NCBI RefSeq assembly: GCF_012641275.1
Contig: NZ_JABAIA010000001.1
Span: 2,170,001 to 2,234,000 of the forward strand
DNA from: Chitinophaga varians
GTDB taxonomy: Bacteria; Bacteroidota; Bacteroidia; Chitinophagales; Chitinophagaceae
Reading direction: 5' to 3'
Length of the DNA: 64,000 nucleotides
In this document: one piece after another, positions 53,940 to 61,633 of the stretch
Layout of the letters: each line of letters begins with the position of its first letter
Numbering within the stretch: position 1 is the stretch's first letter
Notes under the pieces: model-generated
The model's input: only the letters and a program-made list of their open reading frames with translations
What the model was told of the DNA's origin: nothing
The model's database searches: none
Position numbers and translations under genes: made by a program

Positions 53940-55211
53940 TTATGCAATTTTGTCTGCGCCGAAATAGCGGTGCAGTACGGCTGGCAACTGAATACCCGCT
54001 TCCGTCTGGTTGTTTTCCAGCAGACAGGCCATAATACGCGGCAGGGCCAAAGAGCTGCCATTCAGGGAGTGGGTCAGCTGTGGCTTGCCGTTGGCTTCTT
54101 TGAAGCGGATCTTCATGCGGTTGGTCTGGTACGTCTCAAAGTTAGACACAGAGCTCACTTCCAGCCATTTCTGCTGGGCGGCGCTGTACACTTCAAAATC
54201 GTAGGTAATGGCAGACGCAAAACTCATATCACCGCCGCACAACCGCAGAATACGATAGGGCAGCTGGAGGCTGTTGAGCAGTTTCTCCACATGGGCCACC
54301 ATCTCGTCCAGCGCTTCGTAAGATTTCTCCGGATGTACAATCTGTACCAATTCTACTTTGTCGAACTGGTGCACCCTGTTGAGGCCACGTACGTCTTTAC
54401 CGTAGGAGCCGGCTTCACGGCGGAAGCAAGGGGTATATCCGGTCATTCTGATAGGCAGATCAGTGTCTTTCACGATTTCATCGCGGTAGATATTGGTCAG
54501 CGGCACTTCTGCTGTGGGGATCAGGAAATAGTTGTCCTCCGTGGCGTGGTACATCTGTCCTTCTTTATCAGGCAACTGGCCGGTACCAAAGGCAGAGGCT
54601 TCGTTTACCAGGTAAGGAGGGGCGTATTCGGTATAACCGTTGTCCAGGTTAAAATCCAGGAAGTACTGTATCATGGCACGTTGCAGGCGGGCGCCCTGTT
54701 TCTGGAAAACAGGGAAACCGCTGCCGGTGATTTTATTACCCAGTTCGAAATCTATCAGCTGGTATTTTTTAGCGAGGTCCCAGTGAGGCACGGCATCAGC
54801 GGCCAGCGTCGGGATGTTGCCACCACGGCGCACTTCCACGTTCTCTTCCGGGGTTTTACCGGGAGGCACCATGGCAGCAGGCAGATTAGGCAGCTTAACG
54901 AGAGTATCGTGCAGCGCTTTTTCGGTAGCGTTCAGCTCATCATTCACAGGTCCCAGTTTCTCTTTCAGGGCGTTTACGGCAGCACGTTGTGCTTCGCCTT
55001 CTTCTTTTTTGCCCTGCGCCATCAGTTTACCGATCTCTTTGGAGAGACTGTTCACCTGCGCCTGTGTTTCATCATATTCCTGTGTGAGGCGCTTACGCTT
55101 GTCGTCCAGTTCCAGCACTTCGTCTACCAGGCCTGTTTCTTTAAAATTTTTCAGGGCGAGACGCTCTAATACCAGTTCTTTATTTTGACGTATAAACGGT
55201 ACTTGTAACAT
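53940..55211 (-). CDS. serS: seryl-tRNA synthetase
   Basis: Charges tRNA-Ser. The 423-residue class II synthetase has the N-terminal coiled-coil arm (about 30-105, rich in Glu/Lys/Gln), motif 2 FRREAGSYGKDVRGLNRVHQF and motif 3 LNGSSLALPRIMACLLENNQ. Length is normal. A -7 element lies 24 bases upstream (55235-55242). It is probably monocistronic or drives the acetyltransferase gene 64 bases downstream. Confidence 0.97.
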   Translation of the reverse strand: MLQVPFIRQNKELVLERLALKNFKETGLVDEVLELDDKRKRLTQEYDETQAQVNSLSKEIGKLMAQGKKEEGEAQRAAVNALKEKLGPVNDELNATEKALHDTLVKLPNLPAAMVPPGKTPEENVEVRRGGNIPTLAADAVPHWDLAKKYQLIDFELGNKITGSGFPVFQKQGARLQRAMIQYFLDFNLDNGYTEYAPPYLVNEASAFGTGQLPDKEGQMYHATEDNYFLIPTAEVPLTNIYRDEIVKDTDLPIRMTGYTPCFRREAGSYGKDVRGLNRVHQFDKVELVQIVHPEKSYEALDEMVAHVEKLLNSLQLPYRILRLCGGDMSFASAITYDFEVYSAAQQKWLEVSSVSNFETYQTNRMKIRFKEANGKPQLTHSLNGSSLALPRIMACLLENNQTEAGIQLPAVLHRYFGADKIA

Positions 55212-55234
55212 GTTGTATTATTAAAAAATTTGCT

Positions 55235-55242
55235 CAAAGATA
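55235..55242 (-). promoter_or_regulatory. Bacteroidota -7 element of serS
   Basis: TATCTTTG on the minus strand, an exact TAnnTTTG match, 24 bases before the serS start, in a 43-base gap after nadE. Confidence 0.55.
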
Positions 55243-55254
55243 GAAAAATAGCAT

Positions 55255-56922
55255 TTAGCTGAGATATTTACCTACTATCGGTATCCGGCGGCCCACACCA
55301 AAGGCCTTGGAAGATACGCGGATGATAGGGCAGAATTGATTCCTTTTGTATTCATTGGTGTTGACCATCTTTAAGGCCCGCGAAACCAAAGCGGAGTCAA
55401 ATCCCTGAGCAATAATTTCTTTAGGTCCCTGGCGGCGCTCTATGTACTGGTACAGCAGTCTGTCCAGCACTGTGTAGTCCGGCAGGCTGTCGCTGTCCTT
55501 TTGGTTGGGGCGCAGCTCTGCAGAAGGGGCCTTGTCAATGATATTTACCGGGATGATCTCTTTATCCCGGTTGATGTACCGCGCGAGGGCGTACACCTGC
55601 ATTTTGTAAACGTCGCCCAGTACGGACAGGCCACCGGCCATATCGCCGTAGAGGGTACCGTAGCCGGTAGACAGCTCACTTTTGTTGGAGGTGTTCAGGA
55701 GGATATACCCGAATTTGTTGGAAAGGCCCATCAGCAGGTTGCCGCGGATACGGGACTGGGTATTTTCTTCTGCCACATTGAAGGGCAGTCCTTTAAAATA
55801 CGGCTCCAGCGTGGCCAGAAAACTCTCGTAAATATCATTGATGCGGATGATATCATAAGGGTTGTCCAGGTTTTTAGACAACGCCACGGCATCATCTACA
55901 GAATGTTCAGTAGAATAAGGGGAAGGCATCAGCACGGCCCGTACGTTTTCGGCGCCCAGCGCCTCACACGCAATGGCGAGGGTCACGGCGCTGTCGATAC
56001 CGCCGGAAGAGCCCAGGATGGCCTTTTTGAAACCCATCTTGCCGAAGTAGTCGCGGATGCCCAGCACCAGCGCGTCGTATATCCGGTTGATATTGTGATC
56101 AAACACCAGTTCCGTCAGGGGTGTGAAAGCCTCCATTTTAGCAGGGGCTTCACCTTTGGAGAGCAGGTCTTCCAAATTCACGCCGCCCATGGCTTCGGTG
56201 AAGTAAGGCAGTTCCTTTACCACATTGCCGGCAGCGTCGTAAATAAGGGAGCCGCCGTCGAACACGATCTCTGTCTGGGAGCCCACCGTATTACAATAAT
56301 ACATGGGCAGCTTGTATTTGAGCACATTGGCGCGGATGATCTCTTTACGGTCTTCATCGTGATCGTAATCAAACGGGGAAGCGGAGAGGTTGATCATCAC
56401 GTCCGGCTGCTGTGCCATCAGCACGTCCATCGGACATATACGGTACAGCGGGTTGTCACCCAGGTTCCAGATATCTTCACAAATGGTCACAGCCAGTTTT
56501 TTCCCTTTGAATGGAATGATGTTCCATTCGTAAGAAGGCTCGAAGTAACGGTATTCATCAAAAACGTCGTAGGTGGGAAGCAGCGTTTTATGCACCACCT
56601 GCTTTACTTCCCCTTCATGGAGGAACCACGCTGCATTGAACAGGTCCTTGCCTTCCCTTTGCGGGTTGCGGGCCGGGCAGCCTACCAGTACAGCGATATC
56701 GTGCGTATGCGCTTTGATCACGTCTATGGCATGGTAACATTGCGCAATAAAATCTTCAAACTCGAGGAAATCGCGTGGGGGATAACCACATACACACAGT
56801 TCGGAAAACACCACCAGTTCAGCGCCCTGTGCTTTGGCAGCGGCTATTCCTTCGATGATCTTCTGTGTGTTGTGTTCAAAATTACCTATATGATAGTTCT
56901 GTTGTGCCAGTATAATTTTCAT
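55255..56922 (-). CDS. nadE: glutamine-dependent NAD+ synthase
   Basis: Makes NAD from deamido-NAD with glutamine as ammonia donor. The 555-residue protein has an N-terminal nitrilase-type glutaminase domain with Glu41 (FSELCVCGYPP), Lys in HKTLLPTYD and Cys in TICEDIWN, and a C-terminal synthetase domain with the P-loop GSSGGIDSAVTLAIA. Both are complete. It is followed by serS after 43 bases and preceded by a beta-barrel gene 28 bases upstream. In other Bacteroidota nadE also lies near gldB. Confidence 0.96.
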   Translation of the reverse strand: MKIILAQQNYHIGNFEHNTQKIIEGIAAAKAQGAELVVFSELCVCGYPPRDFLEFEDFIAQCYHAIDVIKAHTHDIAVLVGCPARNPQREGKDLFNAAWFLHEGEVKQVVHKTLLPTYDVFDEYRYFEPSYEWNIIPFKGKKLAVTICEDIWNLGDNPLYRICPMDVLMAQQPDVMINLSASPFDYDHDEDRKEIIRANVLKYKLPMYYCNTVGSQTEIVFDGGSLIYDAAGNVVKELPYFTEAMGGVNLEDLLSKGEAPAKMEAFTPLTELVFDHNINRIYDALVLGIRDYFGKMGFKKAILGSSGGIDSAVTLAIACEALGAENVRAVLMPSPYSTEHSVDDAVALSKNLDNPYDIIRINDIYESFLATLEPYFKGLPFNVAEENTQSRIRGNLLMGLSNKFGYILLNTSNKSELSTGYGTLYGDMAGGLSVLGDVYKMQVYALARYINRDKEIIPVNIIDKAPSAELRPNQKDSDSLPDYTVLDRLLYQYIERRQGPKEIIAQGFDSALVSRALKMVNTNEYKRNQFCPIIRVSSKAFGVGRRIPIVGKYLS

Positions 56923-56950
56923 ACCCTTGAAAAAAGTTTAAGATCGACTG

Positions 56951-57634
56951 TTAAAAATATACGCCCAGCCGCAGCGCAAAGCTATTCATATTTACCTTAC
57001 CATCATCCCATTTGCCGTTTCGGGTAACGTCCACGAAACCGTTCTGGTAGGTAAGGCCTACAATACCGGTGAGGGTTTCACCCAGCGGGTATTCCACGCC
57101 GGCGCCTATCAGCATGCCGATATTGATGCGGTTCATCTGTGGCAGTATGTTTACCCTGTCATGCGTTTCATTCAGGGAGATAACATCCGCCCGGCCGCTG
57201 ACCGGGAAAGCCAGATAGGTACCGAACTGTCCCCAGAAGTTAAGATCGTTGGCCGAGGTGGTTTTCAGCTTCAGCGCCACCGGTACTTCGATGTAAGTAA
57301 GTTTCATGTTGTATTCTGCCGGATTGGCCCTGAACTCGCTCAGTCCTTTGCCGGCATCATATTTCAGCTTACTGCCGCCCAGCACTACGTTAAAACCCGA
57401 GGCCAGCGCATAATTGCCGGCTTCGTTCAGGTTGAAATCAGCCATCAGCCCGAAACTCAGTCCTCCTTTGGAGCTGTTGCGGCTTACGCCCGACTCCTGT
57501 GGCTTCAGTATCGAGATCATCGGATCTAATTTAAAGCCCAGCCGTACTTTACGGACAAAAGTACCCTGTCCGCTCTGTGCCATCCCTGCTGTTGCTATCC
57601 CTAATGTTAATGCCAGCAAAAAAAACCGCTTCAT
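56951..57634 (-). CDS. outer membrane beta-barrel protein (PorT-like)
   Basis: An exported protein of about 227 residues with a signal peptide ending in GMAQ. The eight-strand-type barrel pattern (KVRLGFKLDPMIS..., SFGLMADFNL, YIEVPVALKLK, MLIGAGVEYPL) is typical of the PorT/OMP_b-brl_2 group, ending in LGVYF. PorT is a type IX secretion component, and gldB lies just upstream in the opposite orientation; however, this fold is common in Bacteroidota and the assignment as the secretion protein is not secure. ATGs at 57634 and 57643 are both possible starts. Confidence 0.78.
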   Translation of the reverse strand: MKRFFLLALTLGIATAGMAQSGQGTFVRKVRLGFKLDPMISILKPQESGVSRNSSKGGLSFGLMADFNLNEAGNYALASGFNVVLGGSKLKYDAGKGLSEFRANPAEYNMKLTYIEVPVALKLKTTSANDLNFWGQFGTYLAFPVSGRADVISLNETHDRVNILPQMNRINIGMLIGAGVEYPLGETLTGIVGLTYQNGFVDVTRNGKWDDGKVNMNSFALRLGVYF

Positions 57635-57667
57635 ATGATTCATTTTAACGATGAAATTACGAAAATC

Positions 57668-57784
57668 AATTACGAATTACGGATTACGAATTACGAATTG
57701 ATAACCTATTATCGGACATTTCACTAGGTAACAGCCTAATAAACAGCCCCGAATTCGTAATTCATAATTCGTAATTCGTAATTT
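57668..57784. repeat. long inverted repeat of AATTACG units between the barrel gene and gldB
   Basis: Arms at 57668-57699 and about 57751-57783 pair over 32 bases with two mismatches and are built from AATTACG units, as in 51369-51486. The inner parts of both elements also share an AACAGCCC segment. It occupies the divergent intergenic region just before the gldB start. Confidence 0.85.
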
Positions 57785-57790
57785 TACTGA

Positions 57791-58819
57791 ATGCGAAACA
57801 ATCCCACATATTCCCTGCTGACTGGCTGCCTTGCGGCACTGCTGCTGTACGCCTGCAAAACCGGCAATAAAGCTCCGGACGTAAGCCATATACCCATGAA
57901 CGTTAGTATCCAGCGGTTCGATTCGGCGCTGTTCACTATCGACACCAATGATATCCAACCCGGGCTCACCCGGCTGCATCAGTCCTATCCGCTTTTCATG
58001 CCCATCTATATTTCGGAGATCATGAACTTTGGCGCTTATGCAGACAGCAGCCAGGAAGTACAGCGCCAGCTGCGGCTTTTCCTGACCAACCGTGATTTCC
58101 GGCAACTGGAAACCGCCGTGTCTCAAAAATACGCTAACGCCGGTACGCTGCAAAAACAGCTGGAAGAGGCGTTTCGGTATACCAAATATTACATTCCCGC
58201 TTTCCGTGCACCCAAAGTGATCACTTTTACCTCCGGTATCGCCAATTATGGTGCCATTACGATCGACTCCATCCTGGGGATAGGGCTGGACATGTATATG
58301 GGGGCCGATTTTGCCCCTTATGCCCAGATACCTGACTATCCTGATTATATGATCCGCCGTTTTGCGCCGGAGTATATTACCACCAACTGTATGCAGGTAC
58401 TGCAACAACAGCTGTATCCTGCGCCCCGTAACAGTGGTGGCCTGCTGGAACAGATGATCGAAGCCGGCAAACAACAGTATTTCCTGTCCAAAGTACTTCC
58501 CAATACGCCCGACTCTATCCGCTTCGGCTATACGAAAGAGCAGCTGCAATGGTGCCATGATAATGAAAAGCTGATCTGGCAGTTTTTCGTGCAGAACAAC
58601 CTGTTATACACAACAGACTGGCAGCAGATCAACCTCTTCATGAACGACGCACCGGCCACACAAGGCATGCCCGAAGGATCTCCCGGAAAAATCGGCTACT
58701 TCGTGGGCTACAGTATCGTGAACAAATACATGGAAAAACATGCTGACGTAAGCGTTCAGCAATTGATGGAGTCGAAAAACCTGCTGGAAATATTCAAGGC
58801 GTCCAGGTACAGACCGTAA
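57791..58819 (+). CDS. gldB: gliding motility lipoprotein GldB
   Basis: A 342-residue lipoprotein (lipobox LYAC, Cys22) needed for gliding and type IX secretion in related bacteria. The family opening VSHIPMNVSIQRFDSALFTID is clear, followed by the GldB metallopeptidase-like fold, with MPEGSPGKIGYFVGYSIVNKYM near the C-terminus. GldC, its usual neighbour, is absent here; the next gene (apaG) lies on the opposite strand, ending three bases away. Identification rests on sequence; gliding in this organism is inferred. Confidence 0.92.
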   Translation: MRNNPTYSLLTGCLAALLLYACKTGNKAPDVSHIPMNVSIQRFDSALFTIDTNDIQPGLTRLHQSYPLFMPIYISEIMNFGAYADSSQEVQRQLRLFLTNRDFRQLETAVSQKYANAGTLQKQLEEAFRYTKYYIPAFRAPKVITFTSGIANYGAITIDSILGIGLDMYMGADFAPYAQIPDYPDYMIRRFAPEYITTNCMQVLQQQLYPAPRNSGGLLEQMIEAGKQQYFLSKVLPNTPDSIRFGYTKEQLQWCHDNEKLIWQFFVQNNLLYTTDWQQINLFMNDAPATQGMPEGSPGKIGYFVGYSIVNKYMEKHADVSVQQLMESKNLLEIFKASRYRP

Positions 58820-58822
58820 AGG

Positions 58823-59209
58823 TTAGTTGAGCTTAAAGGGAACCACCATCTGGAATTCAGGAATCCTTACTTCAAAGATTTTCTTGTCCAGTTGGTTTTC
58901 CATTTGGTAGGTACCGTACATCTTGCCTATTTCAGTGCGAAGGTTGGAACCCGAGACATATTGATAAGTCTCGCCGGGGGCCAGTAGCGGCTGTACGCCT
59001 ACCACGCCTTCACCCTCCACTTCACGGTGGGTGCCGTTGGAATCAATGATGTACCAGTGGCGGCGCAGCAATTTAATGGGGAAAGTATTGTTGTTCTCAA
59101 TGGTGATACGGTAAGCAAACATGAATTCGCTTCCAATAGGATTAGAATAATCCGGCTGGTAGAATGTTTCCACGCTGATAGTGATTCCCTCTGTTACCTT
59201 CTTAACCAT
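58823..59209 (-). CDS. apaG: ApaG domain protein
   Basis: A 128-residue single-domain immunoglobulin-like protein. It starts with VTEGITISVETFYQPD and has the ApaG hallmarks FAYRITIENNNTFPIKLLRRHWYIIDSNG, EGEGVVGVQPLLAPGE and YVSGSNLRTEIGKMYGTYQM. ApaG proteins affect divalent metal and diadenosine tetraphosphate homeostasis by an unclear mechanism. It is convergent with gldB. Confidence 0.95.
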   Translation of the reverse strand: MVKKVTEGITISVETFYQPDYSNPIGSEFMFAYRITIENNNTFPIKLLRRHWYIIDSNGTHREVEGEGVVGVQPLLAPGETYQYVSGSNLRTEIGKMYGTYQMENQLDKKIFEVRIPEFQMVVPFKLN

Positions 59210-59292
59210 AAAAACAACCTTTGACGTAAAAATAAGAAAAATAAAGCCAGTGGGTATAAAAATTATATTTTCCGCAACACTTTAACGATTTT

Positions 59293-59619
59293 TTAAATAA
59301 TTTCTATTCCTTCCAGAATGCCCGGGTCAGCTTCCGCCTTTCTGGCGGCCACTTCCAGCGGATTATGATAATATCCCCACCGGGCTGACTGATACAAATA
59401 CCGTGTCAGGAAACCTATCATGCCATACTGCCGGTACTGTAACACATGGCAGGCCTCGTGCCGGACCCAGGCTATATCTGACAGAAATTCCAGCCGGGAC
59501 GCCCCATACAGATGTATAGTGCGCCCCAGTACCATGGCCACTGCCTTCACCCGCATCACTTTCGCTGCGATGCGGGCCAGTCCGGAATCAACTTGTATGC
59601 TACATTTTATTTTTTCCAA
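59293..59619 (-). CDS. small DUF4157-like putative metalloprotease domain protein
   Basis: A 108-residue protein that is almost only a zincin-like motif region: WVRHEACHVLQYRQYG with His54-Glu55-x-x-His58, then a conserved aromatic segment and NPLEVAARKAE, with Glu89 as a possible third ligand. It has no signal peptide. DUF4157 domains are usually parts of larger toxins; here a minimal stand-alone version is found. The start is a TTG overlapping the end of the DUF5777 gene by 13 bases, which suggests translational coupling. Activity is not shown. Confidence 0.75.
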   Translation of the reverse strand: MEKIKCSIQVDSGLARIAAKVMRVKAVAMVLGRTIHLYGASRLEFLSDIAWVRHEACHVLQYRQYGMIGFLTRYLYQSARWGYYHNPLEVAARKAEADPGILEGIEII

Positions 59620-60551
59620 TCCTTTTTCCCGAATAACGTAAATCTACGGGAAATATTGAAACCCCAGCGGAACTGCCCCTGTAACCACGAAGTGGTGGTT
59701 TCAGGAATAAATTGCGTTTCCTGGATAGCTGTGGAATTCGTAAAGTTAATATGGAACACATGCCCGCCTGTTTCTATTTCCAGTCCTACGCCCAGCGGGT
59801 TATAGAAAGTGATGCCCTGCGATTTGTAATAGTCGCGGCTGGCCTGTGAGCGGAACGGATAAAAATATTCCGCCACAATGCCGATCCGTTTGGATACCTT
59901 CAACCGGCCTCCCACGCCCAGGGCAAACATATTGTTCATGTCCATATAACCCACCCGGTTGCGGTGAACATAAGTAGGGGACAATGAAAACGCCAGCCTG
60001 TCGCCGAATTTGCGGGACACAATGCTCTGCGCCACATAACTCATGCGGTCGGAGGCATCGCCAAACCAGGCGGCTTTATGCGGATCTTCTTCTGATGTCA
60101 TGGCAGACATGACCGCCGTGCCCAGCAACGCCACGGACACCGGCACATGGCCGTCCTGTGTTTGCTCTACCAGTTTGTATTTCACCAGCAGGTCTATTAG
60201 CTGGCGCTGTTCGCCGGAACCTTTGGAGCGGCCAAGGCCCGCCATCAGCCGGTCAGTGATGCCATACTCCAGCCCTATACGAATGTCAGTGGAGTTATCG
60301 ATGCCATAGAATGTTTTGGAACCGCCAAATTCACCGCCCAGGTCGCCGAAGCGGTGGTCTACACGGAAATCCAGCTCATGTTTGCGCAACATGTCCGTTG
60401 AATGCCCCATAATAATGCGGGTGCCTTTATACGTGTACAACACTTTCGGATGTGCGGGACCGGTAGAATCGAAAAGGTGGCTCAGGTCCTGCTGGGCCTG
60501 GCCATATACGCTGATGCTGGTGCACAGCAACAGAAATGCAATAATTTTCAT
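59607..60551 (-). CDS. DUF5777 family outer membrane beta-barrel protein
   Basis: A 314-residue exported protein with a signal peptide ending in VYGQ. Typical DUF5777 features are RIIMGHSTDMLRKHELDFRVDHRFGDLG and DNSTDIRIGLEYGITDRLMAGLG. The ATG at 60551 begins the signal peptide; an upstream in-frame start at 60581 does not. It follows the YceI gene by 33 bases and precedes the small zincin-like gene with overlap. The family recurs beside YceI and cytochrome genes. Function unknown. Confidence 0.88.
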   Translation of the reverse strand: MKIIAFLLLCTSISVYGQAQQDLSHLFDSTGPAHPKVLYTYKGTRIIMGHSTDMLRKHELDFRVDHRFGDLGGEFGGSKTFYGIDNSTDIRIGLEYGITDRLMAGLGRSKGSGEQRQLIDLLVKYKLVEQTQDGHVPVSVALLGTAVMSAMTSEEDPHKAAWFGDASDRMSYVAQSIVSRKFGDRLAFSLSPTYVHRNRVGYMDMNNMFALGVGGRLKVSKRIGIVAEYFYPFRSQASRDYYKSQGITFYNPLGVGLEIETGGHVFHINFTNSTAIQETQFIPETTTSWLQGQFRWGFNISRRFTLFGKKDWKK

Positions 60552-60584
60552 GGGTATGTTTAATAATAATAATGATGACAAGGA

Positions 60585-61136
60585 TTACCGGTTTACCACG
60601 GCGGTATACACTGCGTTGACGGTTACCGCCACTACCTCTGCTACGTTTTTCACCACCATGGAAGGCACATCAATGCGATGGTCTGCCACGCGGATGTTGA
60701 AAGTGGAGCCGGCCGTGATGTTGCCGTCTTTTACAGTGATGGTGCCTTTCTCACGATAGGCTTTGTCTACCCCATGCAGGTTCAGCATACCTTCCACGGT
60801 CACCTCATAGGTGCCGTTGCGGCTGAGGTCTGTGTTTTCCACCACTTTCCCCTTGAATTCGGCAAAGGGGAATTTGTCGCTCTCCAGATAATTTTGGTTG
60901 AAATGGTCCTGCATCAGCTTTTTCCGGAACTGGAAAGAAGCGATCGGTACTTTAAAATAAATGGCGCCGGTCTTTACATTGATGGCGGACACGCCTTTGT
61001 CGGTTTTAGCCTCTATATCTTCCAGTGGCGCCGATGAGAAGAAAGAGAACCGGGTATTCTTGCAGGAGAAAACATCCTGCGCTGATACCGCACTGGTGAT
61101 GATCACCAAAGAAAAAAGAAGGAAGAGGTTTTTCAT
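60585..61136 (-). CDS. YceI family periplasmic lipocalin-like protein
   Basis: A 183-residue exported protein with a signal peptide (ends VSAQ) and the YceI beta-barrel: TRFSFFSSAPLEDIEAKT, FAEFKGKVVENTDLSRNGTYEVTVEG MLNLHG in outline, and TFNIRVADHRIDVP. YceI proteins bind long isoprenoid chains such as quinone precursors. Its context, between a cytochrome-like lipoprotein and a DUF5777 barrel, fits an electron-transfer or quinone-related envelope function. Confidence 0.92.
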   Translation of the reverse strand: MKNLFLLFSLVIITSAVSAQDVFSCKNTRFSFFSSAPLEDIEAKTDKGVSAINVKTGAIYFKVPIASFQFRKKLMQDHFNQNYLESDKFPFAEFKGKVVENTDLSRNGTYEVTVEGMLNLHGVDKAYREKGTITVKDGNITAGSTFNIRVADHRIDVPSMVVKNVAEVVAVTVNAVYTAVVNR

Positions 61137-61153
61137 GAGCAAAAGATTTGGAT

Positions 61154-61531
61154 TTACTGATCTGGCATACCTCGTTCTATCCAGCAGGCGATGGAATCTT
61201 TCATCCCTTTAGACAATGCCGGGAAACGTGATGGCGGCATATCCGCCTGAGCGCTGGTGACACGTTGGATAAAAACTGCCCGGGACGCTGTGATGTAGGC
61301 TTTCAGGTTGTCCGGGGTGGAAAAATCCGCACGGCCCCGTGGGATATTGCCGGTATGGCATCCGCGGGAGGTGCAATTGGCCTGGATGGCCTGCTGCGCA
61401 TAAGTAGTGAAAATGCGGGCCACTTTACAGTCGAGGCCCTCGTTCGGGATCACCGGTGCCGGCGCCTGTTCATTTTTACAGGCTGCCAGCAGGAGAACTC
61501 CCGCTAACAAAAGATGGGTTTTCTTTTTCAT
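61154..61531 (-). CDS. cytochrome-like lipoprotein with a C-x4-C-H motif
   Basis: A 125-residue lipoprotein (lipobox LAAC, Cys18). The mature part has one haem-like motif NCTSRGCH (C-x4-C-H, not the usual C-x2-C-H) near residue 53, followed by DMPPSRFPALSKGMKDSIACWIERGMP, the typical C-terminal half of short monohaem cytochromes with a possible methionine ligand. Haem binding with this spacing is plausible but unproven. It is the first gene of a unit with YceI, DUF5777 and the small zincin. Confidence 0.78.
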   Translation of the reverse strand: MKKKTHLLLAGVLLLAACKNEQAPAPVIPNEGLDCKVARIFTTYAQQAIQANCTSRGCHTGNIPRGRADFSTPDNLKAYITASRAVFIQRVTSAQADMPPSRFPALSKGMKDSIACWIERGMPDQ

Positions 61532-61633
61532 AATTGTTTATTGACCTGTATCTGATACGAAAGATGCAGTGAATGGGTTGCCAGGGTTACACTATTTGGA
61601 TTTAGTTGTTATTTTGCAGAAAATCTTCCACTC

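Noticed and set aside
53876..54061. N-terminal extension of the acetyltransferase
   Set aside because: It overlaps the end of serS and reads as its shadow; the ATG at 53875 gives the family's normal N-terminus.
53970..55169. 399-codon open frame on the plus strand opposite serS
   Set aside because: Antisense shadow of serS; no start context or domain.
55501..57027. 508-codon open frame on the plus strand opposite nadE
   Set aside because: It lies opposite the complete nadE coding sequence and has no recognisable domain, so it is a shadow frame.
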